A DNA stretch of 64,000 nt from Burkholderiales bacterium PBB6 (GTDB lineage Bacteria; Pseudomonadota; Gammaproteobacteria; Burkholderiales; Burkholderiaceae_C). Position 1 is the first letter of the stretch. Every line of letters starts with the position of its first letter. The notes below the pieces were generated by a model. The model was not told where the DNA came from. It did no database searches and saw only the letters and a program-made list of their open reading frames with translations. Position numbers and translations under genes: made by a program. This document shows positions 54,717 to 62,466 of this stretch, piece after piece. The stretch spans positions 682,001-746,000 of the forward strand of contig NKIH01000001.1 of the NCBI GenBank assembly GCA_002255925.1, read 5' to 3'.

Positions 54717-55904
54717 ATGAAAGTCATCCGTTTGAGAGAAGGCAAGGACCGCTCGCTGCAGCGCGGCCACCCGTGGGTGTTTGCCGGCAGTGTCGAGAAG
54801 GGCAAGGCCGATGCCGGTGAGACCGTGCGCATCGACACCCACGACGGCCGCTTCCTGGCCTGGGGCGCGTTCAGCCCGGAATCGCAGATTCGCGTGCGCG
54901 CCTGGAGCCGAGATGAAGCCGAGCGCATCGACGCTGCCTTCTTCCAGCGCCGCATCGCGGCGGCGGTGGCCATGCGCCAGCGCCTGAACATCGCGAGCAA
55001 CGGCATGCGCCTGGTGCATGGCGAGGCCGACGGCCTGCCCGGCCTGGTGGTGGACCGTTACGACGACATCCTCAGCGTGCAGTTCCTGTCGGCCGGCAGT
55101 GAGCGCTGGAAGCCGGTGATTGCCGACGCGCTGGTGGCCGCCACCGGCTGCACGCGCCTGTATGAGCGCAGCGACGTGGGGGTGCGCCAGCTGGAGGGTC
55201 TGGCCCCTGCCAAGGGCTGGTTGCGCGGCGATGGCAGCACCGTGGTGACGCTGCGCGAGCACGACCTGCAGCTGACCGTGGACGTGGAAGAGGGCCACAA
55301 GACCGGCTACTACCTCGACCAGCGTGAGAACCGCGCCTTGTTTGCCCGGCTGGTGCGCCAGTTCGGCTGCAAGACGGTGCTGAACTGCTACAGCTACACG
55401 GGCGGTTTCAGCGTGGCGGCCCTGATGGGCGGTGCCACCGACGTGACCAGCGTGGACTCCTCCGGCCCGGCGCTGGAGCGCGCTTCAGCCCATGTGGCCT
55501 TGAACGGCTTTGATGCCGACGGCATCCACCACACGCTGGACGCCGACGTGAACGGCACGCTGCGGCGCTTCCTGGAAGAGGGCCGCACCTTCGACGCCAT
55601 CGTGCTCGACCCGCCGAAGTTCGCGCCCAGTGCTGCCCACGCCGACCGCGCCAGCCGCGCCTACAAGGACATCAACCGCCTGGGCCTGAAGTTGCTGAAC
55701 CCGGGTGGTTTGTTGCTCACCTTCAGTTGCTCCGGCGGCATCAGCGCTGATCTGTTCCACAAGATCGTGGCCGGCGCCGGCAACGACGCGGGGGTGGATG
55801 GCTACCTGCTGCAGCGTCTTGAAGCGGCGCCTGACCACCCGACCACGCTGTGCTTCCCCGAGGGCGAGTACCTCAAGGGCCTGGTCATCCTGCGTCAGGC
55901 CTGA
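54717..55904 (+). CDS. Class I SAM-dependent rRNA methyltransferase, RlmI family
   Basis: 395 residues from the ATG opening MKVIRLREGKDRSL. The N-terminal PUA domain (about 1-75) includes RGHPWVFAGSVEK; an EEHD-like middle (about 80-180) has VVDRYDD; the Rossmann methyltransferase domain has NCYSYTGGFSVAALMGGA (near 222), VLDPPKFAPS (near 300) and the catalytic cysteine in FSCSGGIS (near 340). E. coli RlmI makes m5C1962 in 23S rRNA. Length matches RlmI. It overlaps the convergent kinase gene by 10 bases in a TCAGGCCTGA palindrome that holds both stops. Confidence 0.92.
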   Translation: MKVIRLREGKDRSLQRGHPWVFAGSVEKGKADAGETVRIDTHDGRFLAWGAFSPESQIRVRAWSRDEAERIDAAFFQRRIAAAVAMRQRLNIASNGMRLVHGEADGLPGLVVDRYDDILSVQFLSAGSERWKPVIADALVAATGCTRLYERSDVGVRQLEGLAPAKGWLRGDGSTVVTLREHDLQLTVDVEEGHKTGYYLDQRENRALFARLVRQFGCKTVLNCYSYTGGFSVAALMGGATDVTSVDSSGPALERASAHVALNGFDADGIHHTLDADVNGTLRRFLEEGRTFDAIVLDPPKFAPSAAHADRASRAYKDINRLGLKLLNPGGLLLTFSCSGGISADLFHKIVAGAGNDAGVDGYLLQRLEAAPDHPTTLCFPEGEYLKGLVILRQA

Positions 55905-57892
55905 GGCGCAGCATCGGCGGGCAGCTCGAACCAGAACACGCTGCCTTGCCCGAGCTGGCTGCGCGCCCCGATGCGCCCGCCCATGCGCGACACCAGCTGC
56001 TTGCACAGCGCCAGCCCCAGGCCGGTGCCGCCGTGCTCTTGGGCAATGGAGTGGTCGGCCTGAACAAACTCCTGGAACAGCCGGGGCAGGGCGGCCGGGG
56101 CAATGCCCATGCCGGTGTCGGCCACCTCCACCCGCACGTTCAGGCTGATGGCCTTCGCCGGCACCGCGCACACGCGCACTTCCACCCCGCCGACCTTGGT
56201 GAACTTCAAGGCGTTGGACACCAGGTTGGCCAGCACCTGGCGCAGCCGCCGGGCATCGGCCCGCAGCGCGGTGGGCGTGCCCGGGGCCACATGGCAGTCC
56301 AGCGTCAGGCCTTTGAGCTGGGCATGCACCTGGTAGGGCGCCAGGCTCTCGGTCAGCCAGGCGGGCACATCAAACGGGGCCGGGTTCAGGCTGAACTGGC
56401 CATGTTCGAGGCTGGCCAGGTCCAGCACGTCATTCACGAGTTGCAGCAGGTTGTCGGCCGTGCTTTTCATGGCGTGGGTGTGCTGCCGCTGGCGGTCGTC
56501 GAGGTCTGACATCAGCAGCAGCGTGGACAGACCCAGCATGCCGCTGATGGGGGTGCGCAGCTCATGCGCCACATGGGCCAGGAAGCGGGGCACCTTGGCG
56601 GGTTGCTGAGTTGTTTTGATGGGCAGTTCCGGCGTTGTTGCGGGTGCTTGCGCGGCCTGCTGCACCGCCTGATCAACGGCCTGCAGTCGCTGCTCGTCCA
56701 CCACCGAAAACACCGCCGGCGCCAGCGGGTACTGGGTGAGTTGCGTGTGCAGGTAGCGCGCCCGCGTTGACCGCCCGACGAGGGGCAGGCACAGCGCCGT
56801 CGCGGCCTGTGCGGCGCTGGCGGCGCCCTCGGCATCGCCCAGGCCGGTGCAGGCCGCATGCAGCAGGCGCAGCAGGGCCAGCTCGTCGTGCAGCGGGCGC
56901 TTGTGCGGCATCACGCGGTCGCGCTCGGCCAGGGCCAGTTGCCGGGCTTGCGTGAATTCACCTCTGGCGCACAGCAGGTGCAGGCGCATCACCGCCGCCA
57001 CGGCGTTGCGGTGCTCGGCGGAGCTGCCGTCGGCGGCCGGCAGCGCGTTCAGCCAGTCTGCTGCTTCGTCGAGCCGGCCCACGCCGATCAAGGCCTGCGT
57101 CAAGCGCAGCCGCGCCAGCGCCATCACCAGGCCCGGGCCTGTCAGCAACTCGGCGGCCTCCGGGCGGGCCATCTCTTCGGTGAACACGGCATGGGCGCGG
57201 GCGGGCTCGTCCAGTTGCTCCAGCGCCACCACCAGCTGGCTGGCGCACAGCAGCGCGGCCGGGCAAGGCGGCAGGCCGGCGTTGATGTGCCGGGCCCGCT
57301 CCAGATGGGGCAGGCCAGCCTCCGGGTTCAGCGTTTCGATGCAGAGAAGCTGGCCGAGTGCGGTGCAGGCGGCGGCCAGCCAGCGCGTGTGTGGTGCTTC
57401 GTTGGCGTGGAACAGCGCGCGGTGGCTGTAGCGCAGCGCGTCTTCCAGCTGCCCCGAAAACTGGTGGGCCCGCGCCAGCAGCAGCAGGCTGATGCTGCGC
57501 TCGAAGGGCGGGCGCGCCGCTTCCGGATGCCGCAATTGCCGGGTGCCGATGTGCACGGCCTGCTGGTGCTTGCCGGACATCGTGAGGGCGAACACCTGCA
57601 GGTCATCCAGCAGCCACAGCGCCCGGGGCACGGCCAAGGCCTGGCAGTGTTGGCGGGCGGTGTCGATGCGCTGGCTCAGTGTGCTTTCAGGCAGCACCAT
57701 CACCAGGGGGTACAGCGTGTAGAAGCAGGCCAGGGCCTCGGATTCATGGTCGCCGCAGGCCCGGGCCAACCATTGGGTCTGCTCGGCCAGGCGGCCCATC
57801 GGCGAGGGCCCGAAATGCCCGTCGCCCAACTGGCTTTCCACTTGCCGCAGCAGTTCTCTGGAGGCCGCAAATCTGGCTTTGAGCGAAGTCAT
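55895..57892 (-). CDS. Soluble histidine kinase with TPR-like sensor region
   Basis: 665 residues without a signal or membrane segment. The first 410 residues or so are helical repeats of TPR style (ALRYSHRALFHANEAP, GRLDEAADWLNALPAA and others). The kinase part follows: H-box FLAHVAHELRTP with His443, an N-box NLVSNALKF, G1 VADTGMGIAP, F-box FQEFVQAD and G2 GGTGLGLALCKQL. No receiver domain and no response regulator gene next to it, so the partner is unknown. Probably a cytosolic sensor that works through protein contacts. Confidence 0.9.
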   Translation of the reverse strand: MTSLKARFAASRELLRQVESQLGDGHFGPSPMGRLAEQTQWLARACGDHESEALACFYTLYPLVMVLPESTLSQRIDTARQHCQALAVPRALWLLDDLQVFALTMSGKHQQAVHIGTRQLRHPEAARPPFERSISLLLLARAHQFSGQLEDALRYSHRALFHANEAPHTRWLAAACTALGQLLCIETLNPEAGLPHLERARHINAGLPPCPAALLCASQLVVALEQLDEPARAHAVFTEEMARPEAAELLTGPGLVMALARLRLTQALIGVGRLDEAADWLNALPAADGSSAEHRNAVAAVMRLHLLCARGEFTQARQLALAERDRVMPHKRPLHDELALLRLLHAACTGLGDAEGAASAAQAATALCLPLVGRSTRARYLHTQLTQYPLAPAVFSVVDEQRLQAVDQAVQQAAQAPATTPELPIKTTQQPAKVPRFLAHVAHELRTPISGMLGLSTLLLMSDLDDRQRQHTHAMKSTADNLLQLVNDVLDLASLEHGQFSLNPAPFDVPAWLTESLAPYQVHAQLKGLTLDCHVAPGTPTALRADARRLRQVLANLVSNALKFTKVGGVEVRVCAVPAKAISLNVRVEVADTGMGIAPAALPRLFQEFVQADHSIAQEHGGTGLGLALCKQLVSRMGGRIGARSQLGQGSVFWFELPADAAPQA

Positions 57893-58101
57893 GTCGGGTT
57901 CAGACGTGGGCGCCGAGCGGGGCTTGGACGGCCATTGGACACGGCCTGCCCGCGCCGTGCAGCCCTGGCGCGAACTGCTGCTGCGCCGGTGCCACGTGCG
58001 GTGGCGCTTGGCCATCAAACGCGGCGCAACTGGCGTAGAGTTGGGCGACAGGCTGAGGGTTGCAGCATCCGTTGCAGCCAGTGCCTGATCAGGAGAGCGC
58101 C

Positions 58102-58545
58102 ATGCTGTTGCTTGTTCCGGTGGATGGTTCCTTGGCGGGGATGGACTCCGTGCGCCATGTGTGGACGCTGGCCCGCCAGGGCCTGGACGTTCAGGTGCTG
58201 CTGGCCAATGTGCAAGACGGCCCGCACCTGTATGAGGTGGTGCTGGCGCACGATGCCGACCTGCTGGCCGGCGCCAGCCACGACGCTGGCGAACATGTGC
58301 TGGCGCCCGCCATGGCGCTGCTGCGATCTTCCAAGGTGCCGGTGCGCGGCGAGGTGCTGATCGGCGAGCCCGGCCACCAGCTGGTCGATCTGGCCGAGCG
58401 CGAGCAATGCCACGGCATCGTGATGGGCAGCCAGGGCGTGGGGCTGCTGGGCGGCGCGCGGCTGGGCTCGGTGTGCCAGTGGGTGCTGCTGCATGCCAGC
58501 GTGCCCGTCACCATCGTGCGGCACGCGGCGCCGGACACCGACTGA
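58102..58545 (+). CDS. Universal stress protein family
   Basis: 147 residues from the ATG after AGGAGAG. LLVPVDGSLAGM opens the alpha/beta fold. The nucleotide-binding C-terminal signature GSQGVGLLGGARLGSVCQWVL has the G-x2-G-x9-G pattern of ATP-binding Usp proteins. Role in stress or anaerobic survival is a family inference. It is tail to tail with the Lrp gene, with a hairpin that contains both stops. Confidence 0.9.
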   Translation: MLLLVPVDGSLAGMDSVRHVWTLARQGLDVQVLLANVQDGPHLYEVVLAHDADLLAGASHDAGEHVLAPAMALLRSSKVPVRGEVLIGEPGHQLVDLAEREQCHGIVMGSQGVGLLGGARLGSVCQWVLLHASVPVTIVRHAAPDTD

Positions 58546-58563
58546 GCGCTTGACCGCGCTCAG
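58542..58563. terminator. Hairpin enclosing two convergent stops (usp/Lrp)
   Basis: A perfect 8-bp stem CTGAGCGC/GCGCTCAG with a 6-base loop. The first arm holds the usp TGA and the second the complement of the Lrp stop, so it can act in both directions. No T-run. Confidence 0.45.
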
Positions 58564-59042
58564 GGCGCCGGCACGCGCGGGTCGAACTTCGCCCGCTTCA
58601 GCGCGAAGAAGCTCTTCACGTTGCGCACGTTGGCGTTCTGGGTGAAAAGCGTCTGGCTGAGCGCCAGAAACGCGGCCATGGTGGCGCTGTGGATCACCAG
58701 CACGAAGTCAGGCCCGGGCGACACCCGCCAGCATTGCTGCACCGCCACTTGTGCCACGGCCAGGGCCTCGAAGGCATCGAGGTGCTCGGCGCCCTGGCGG
58801 TCGAGGGTCACTTCGCAGATCGCTTGCAGGCCCTGGCCGGCAAACGCCGGCGCCAGCAGCGTGGTGTAGCGCTCGATCACGCCTGCGTCACGCAGCCGCT
58901 TGATGCGCCGCAGCGCGGTGGCCGCCGACACATGCGCGGCCTCGGCCAGCGCCTGGTTGGTCAGGCTGGCATCGGCTTGCAGCAAGTCCAGCAGGCGCCA
59001 ATCGGTGGCGTCCAGGGCCAGGTTGGCGGTGGATTCATTCAT
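58560..59042 (-). CDS. Lrp/AsnC-family transcriptional regulator
   Basis: 160 residues. Winged-helix domain ATDWRLLDLLQADASLTNQALAEAA and the recognition helix SAATALRRIKRLRDAG (about 38-55), then the RAM ligand-binding domain (about 75-150) with VQQCWRVSPGPDFVLVI. Divergent from glmS across an AT-rich 142-base gap containing GTGA-tgattaat-TTCAC, which may be its site. Ligand unknown; control of itself and perhaps glmS is possible. Confidence 0.92.
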   Translation of the reverse strand: MNESTANLALDATDWRLLDLLQADASLTNQALAEAAHVSAATALRRIKRLRDAGVIERYTTLLAPAFAGQGLQAICEVTLDRQGAEHLDAFEALAVAQVAVQQCWRVSPGPDFVLVIHSATMAAFLALSQTLFTQNANVRNVKSFFALKRAKFDPRVPAP

Positions 59043-59184
59043 CTGATTAGTCTAAGTGATGATTAATTTCACTCGGGTGGTGCCATGAATGAATTGATTG
59101 TTTTGATCTGATTTTTGCAAACTTCATTCACGGTGAGGCGCCTACGATGCGCGCACTCTTCAACTGAATCAAGCGAGCAGCACC
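59043..59184. promoter_or_regulatory. AT-rich divergent promoter region, Lrp/glmS
   Basis: The gap between the divergent Lrp and glmS starts is richer in A/T than its flanks, as expected for Lrp-family sites. A TACGAT about 35 bases before glmS is a weak -10 candidate, and GTGA-tgattaat-TTCAC lies near the Lrp start. No precise promoter can be fixed. Confidence 0.35.
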
Positions 59185-61023
59185 ATGTGTGGCATCGTCG
59201 GCGCCGTCAGCAGCCAGAACATCGTTCCCATCCTCGTGCAGGGCCTGCAGCGGCTGGAGTACCGCGGCTATGACTCCTGCGGCGTGGCCGTGCACCAGAA
59301 CGGCGAGTTGCGCCGCACCCGCAGCACCGCCCGCGTGGCCGAACTGCAAGGCCAGGTCGACGCCGACGGCGTGGCCAGCGGCACCGGCATCGCCCACACC
59401 CGTTGGGCCACGCACGGCGCACCCGCGGTGCACAACGCGCATCCGCACTTCAGCAGCGGGCGCATTGCGCTGGTCCACAACGGCATCATCGAGAACCACG
59501 ACGAGCTGCGCGACGAACTCAAGGCCAAGGGCTATGTGTTCGAGAGCCAGACCGACACCGAGGTCATCGCCCACCTGGTGCACCACCTGTATGACGGCGA
59601 CCTGTTTGATGCCGTGCAGCGCGCCACCGCCCGCCTGAGGGGCGCCTACGCCATCGCCGTGTTCTGCCGCGACGAGCCGAACCGCGTGGTGGGTGCGCGT
59701 GAGGGCTCACCGCTGATTCTGGGCGTGGCCACTGATGACAGCGGCGCCAACTACCTGGCGTCTGACGCCATGGCCCTGGCCGGCGTGACCGACCGCATCG
59801 TCTACCTGGAAGAGGGCGACGTGGTCGACGTGCAGCTGGGCAAGTTCTGGGTGGTGGCCCGCCAGCCTGACGGCCAGTTCAAGCCCGTGCAGCGCGAGGT
59901 GAAAACCGTGCGCGCGCACAGCGGCGCGGCCGAGCTGGGCCCGTATCGCCACTACATGCAGAAGGAAATCTTCGAGCAGCCGCGCGCCATTGCCGACACG
60001 CTCGAAGGCGTGGAAGGCATCACCCCCGAGCTGTTCGGCGACGGCGCCTACCGCGTGTTCAAGGACATCGACCGCGTGCTCATCCTGGCCTGCGGCACCA
60101 GCTATTACTCAGGCTCCACCGCCAAGTACTGGCTGGAGAGCATCGCCAAGATCCCCACCAGCGTGGAGATCGCCAGCGAATACCGCTACCGCGATTCGGT
60201 GCCCGACCCGCGCACGCTGGTCGTCACCATCAGCCAGAGCGGCGAAACTGCCGACACCCTGGCCGCACTGAAGCACGCGCGCAGCCTGGGCATGCCGCAC
60301 TCGCTGACCATCTGCAACGTTTCCACCAGCGCCATGGTGCGCGAGTGCGAGCTGGCCTACATCACCCGCGCCGGCGTGGAAGTGGGCGTGGCCAGCACCA
60401 AGGCCTTCACCACCCAGCTGGCGGGCCTGTTCCTGCTGACGCTGGCACTGGCGCAGGTGCGCGGGCACCTGACCGACGAGCAGGAAGCGCAGCACCTCAA
60501 GGCCATGCGCCACCTGCCCGTGGCCCTGCAAGCCGTGCTGGCGCTGGAGCCGCAAGTGGTGGCCTGGGCCGAGGCCTTCGCCCGCAAGGAAAACGCGCTC
60601 TTCCTGGGCCGCGGCCTGCACTACCCGATCGCGCTGGAAGGCGCGCTCAAGCTCAAGGAAATCAGCTACATCCACGCCGAGGCCTACCCGGCTGGTGAGC
60701 TGAAGCACGGCCCCCTGGCGCTGGTGACCGCCGAGATGCCCGTGGTGACCGTGGCCCCCAACGATGCCCTGCTGGAAAAGCTCAAGAGCAACCTGCAGGA
60801 AGTGCGCGCCCGCGGCGGCGAACTCTTCGTGTTTGCAGATGCCGACACCCGCATCGAAAACGGCGAAGGCCTGCACGTCATCCGCATGCCCGAGCACTAC
60901 GGTGCGCTCTCACCCCTGCTGCACGTGGTGCCGTTGCAGCTGCTGGCGTATCACACGGCCTGCGCGCGCGGCACGGATGTGGACAAGCCTCGGAATTTGG
61001 CGAAGAGCGTCACCGTGGAGTGA
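59185..61023 (+). CDS. glmS: Glutamine-fructose-6-phosphate aminotransferase (isomerising)
   Basis: Makes glucosamine-6-phosphate, the first committed step to amino sugars of the cell wall. 612 residues, normal length. The N-terminal glutaminase uses Cys2 of MCGIVGAV, with [11 protein letters not shown] and [13 protein letters not shown]. Two SIS domains follow, with ACGTSYYSG (near 300), [12 protein letters not shown] (near 347) and [18 protein letters not shown] split across residues 473-490, ending [12 protein letters not shown]. Supplies the pathway completed by GlmU at 16.6-18 kb. Confidence 0.98.
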   Translation: MCGIVGAVSSQNIVPILVQGLQRLEYRGYDSCGVAVHQNGELRRTRSTARVAELQGQVDADGVASGTGIAHTRWATHGAPAVHNAHPHFSSGRIALVHNGIIENHDELRDELKAKGYVFESQTDTEVIAHLVHHLYDGDLFDAVQRATARLRGAYAIAVFCRDEPNRVVGAREGSPLILGVATDDSGANYLASDAMALAGVTDRIVYLEEGDVVDVQLGKFWVVARQPDGQFKPVQREVKTVRAHSGAAELGPYRHYMQKEIFEQPRAIADTLEGVEGITPELFGDGAYRVFKDIDRVLILACGTSYYSGSTAKYWLESIAKIPTSVEIASEYRYRDSVPDPRTLVVTISQSGETADTLAALKHARSLGMPHSLTICNVSTSAMVRECELAYITRAGVEVGVASTKAFTTQLAGLFLLTLALAQVRGHLTDEQEAQHLKAMRHLPVALQAVLALEPQVVAWAEAFARKENALFLGRGLHYPIALEGALKLKEISYIHAEAYPAGELKHGPLALVTAEMPVVTVAPNDALLEKLKSNLQEVRARGGELFVFADADTRIENGEGLHVIRMPEHYGALSPLLHVVPLQLLAYHTACARGTDVDKPRNLAKSVTVE

Positions 61024-61054
61024 TGGGGGAGGGAGGTCGCGAGACCTTGGGCCG

Positions 61055-61588
61055 TCAGGGCAGGCGCCCGATCAGCTTCAAACCGCCCACCTGCGGCTGC
61101 ATCACCACGCCCGACCCCGACTCCGGCACCACCCCGGTCAGCGCCGTGATGTTGACCTGGTGCGTGATGACCACCAACACGCCGGGGCCGCGCCAGGTCT
61201 GAAGCTGAGCCCGCGCCGCGCGTGTTTGTTCCTCTTCCGACGCTGGGTGCCCAAAGAAAGAGTTGAAGGCCGGTTGGTCTTGCCGCTGACCGGGGAAGGC
61301 CAGGTCGGCGGTCTCGCGCGTCCGGCACCACTGCGAAGACCACACCGCGCCGACCTTGACGCCGCGTTCAGCAAACTCCCGCCCGATGCGCTGCGCTTGC
61401 TCGCGGCCTTCCTGGCTCAGATTACGCTGGGTGTCGCAGTCGTCGAGCTTGAACTCAGCCGGATCGCCGCCGCCAGGCGCGAGCGCATGGCGCATCAGCA
61501 CGACCGAATCAGGCGGCAGGTCGGGCCAGTCTGATGCGCCCGCAAATCGGGACAAGCCCAGCAACAGCAGTACAAGGAGTCGTCTCAT
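61055..61588 (-). CDS. Secreted histidine phosphatase family protein
   Basis: 177 residues from the ATG opening MRRLLVLLLLGL. A signal peptide ends near FAGASD. The phosphohistidine motif is LMRHALAPGG (near residue 32), the second arginine lies in WSSQWCRTRET (near 84), and the second histidine is VITHQVNITALTG (near 140). Phosphoglycerate mutase-like fold, periplasmic or exported phosphatase of unknown substrate. The gene follows the SnoaL-like gene on the same strand but a strong hairpin separates them. Confidence 0.9.
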   Translation of the reverse strand: MRRLLVLLLLGLSRFAGASDWPDLPPDSVVLMRHALAPGGGDPAEFKLDDCDTQRNLSQEGREQAQRIGREFAERGVKVGAVWSSQWCRTRETADLAFPGQRQDQPAFNSFFGHPASEEEQTRAARAQLQTWRGPGVLVVITHQVNITALTGVVPESGSGVVMQPQVGGLKLIGRLP

Positions 61589-61648
61589 CCAATGAGTATC
61601 TGGCGCCTGCAATGTCCCTGCCTGGCTCCCCGCCAATGACGCCATCAA

Positions 61649-61684
61649 GCGCTGGCGCAGTGGCTGCGGCCACTGCGCCAGCGC
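61649..61684 (-). terminator. Perfect 16-bp hairpin
   Basis: GCGCTGGCGCAGTGGC at 61649-61664 and its exact complement at 61669-61684 are separated by TGCG. It lies 40 bases past the stop of the SnoaL-like gene on the minus strand. The stem is long enough to be a terminator, an mRNA end-stabiliser or a protein-binding palindrome. Only TT follows on the minus strand. Confidence 0.6.
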
Positions 61685-61723
61685 GTGCCGGATGGCCCGG
61701 TCAAGCCGGGCGCCAAAGCGGCA

Positions 61724-62293
61724 TCAGCTGCCGCTGTATTCCAGCGACGAGTGGTGCACGACGATGCGCAGCTTGCCGGCGTCGTCCTTGACGAAGTTCC
61801 AGGTCTTGTCGACCGAGGTCACCTTGCCGTCCTTGCCGGTGAAGTGCACCTTGCCCATGGTGGTGGCGCTGTCGCCGGCGATGAAGATGCCGGTGTTGGC
61901 CACCTCGCACTTGGTCCAGCCCTTCAGCGCAAAACCCGTGTCCTTGGGAAAGCTGGCATCGCCGCCCACGAAGTAGGCCAGTGCGCCGGCGCGGGTGGTG
62001 CGGAAGGTCTGCGGGTTGGTGGTCAGCGTCGGCTTGAACAGCACGGCGCCCATCTGGTAGCCGTAGGCCGCGTCGATCACCTTGCCCGCCAGTGCTTTCG
62101 CGGCCGGCTGGCCTTCGCGGTCGTTGGTGGCACTGATGTCCACCAGCGCCTTGCACCAGGCCTGCTGGGCAGCGGTCACCTCGGGTTCGGAGATCGCCTG
62201 GTTGACGACGCTGACCTGGGCTTGCGCCGCGGCGGCCATCATGAAGGCGGCAGCCACAAAGGCCGAGCGGTGGGCGGTGAAAGGCTTGTTCAT
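61724..62293 (-). CDS. Secreted SnoaL-like/NTF2-fold protein
   Basis: 189 residues with a signal peptide ending AAAQAQ (near residue 25). ISEPEVTAAQQAWCKALVDIS, in its central part, matches a family of periplasmic proteins (sometimes misnamed phosphoribosyl-AMP cyclohydrolase) with an NTF2/SnoaL-like cone fold. VHFTGKDGKVTSVDKTWNFVKD supports this. It has AAGGAAC before the ATG. Two cysteines (about 47 and 129). Function unknown. Confidence 0.82.
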   Translation of the reverse strand: MNKPFTAHRSAFVAAAFMMAAAAQAQVSVVNQAISEPEVTAAQQAWCKALVDISATNDREGQPAAKALAGKVIDAAYGYQMGAVLFKPTLTTNPQTFRTTRAGALAYFVGGDASFPKDTGFALKGWTKCEVANTGIFIAGDSATTMGKVHFTGKDGKVTSVDKTWNFVKDDAGKLRIVVHHSSLEYSGS

Positions 62294-62466
62294 GAGAGGT
62301 TCCTTGTGGTTGAGATGGCCGTGCCGTTCTTTTTCGTGAAGTGGCGGGCGGACAACTGCATTGCACCGCCCTGACTTGAACCTCCCCTGAACCCGCCATG
62401 AGCGCAGGCTGTCTGCCAGATGAACCGCAGATGAACGCCGCCCCGCAGGCCAGGCCCTCAGCGAGA

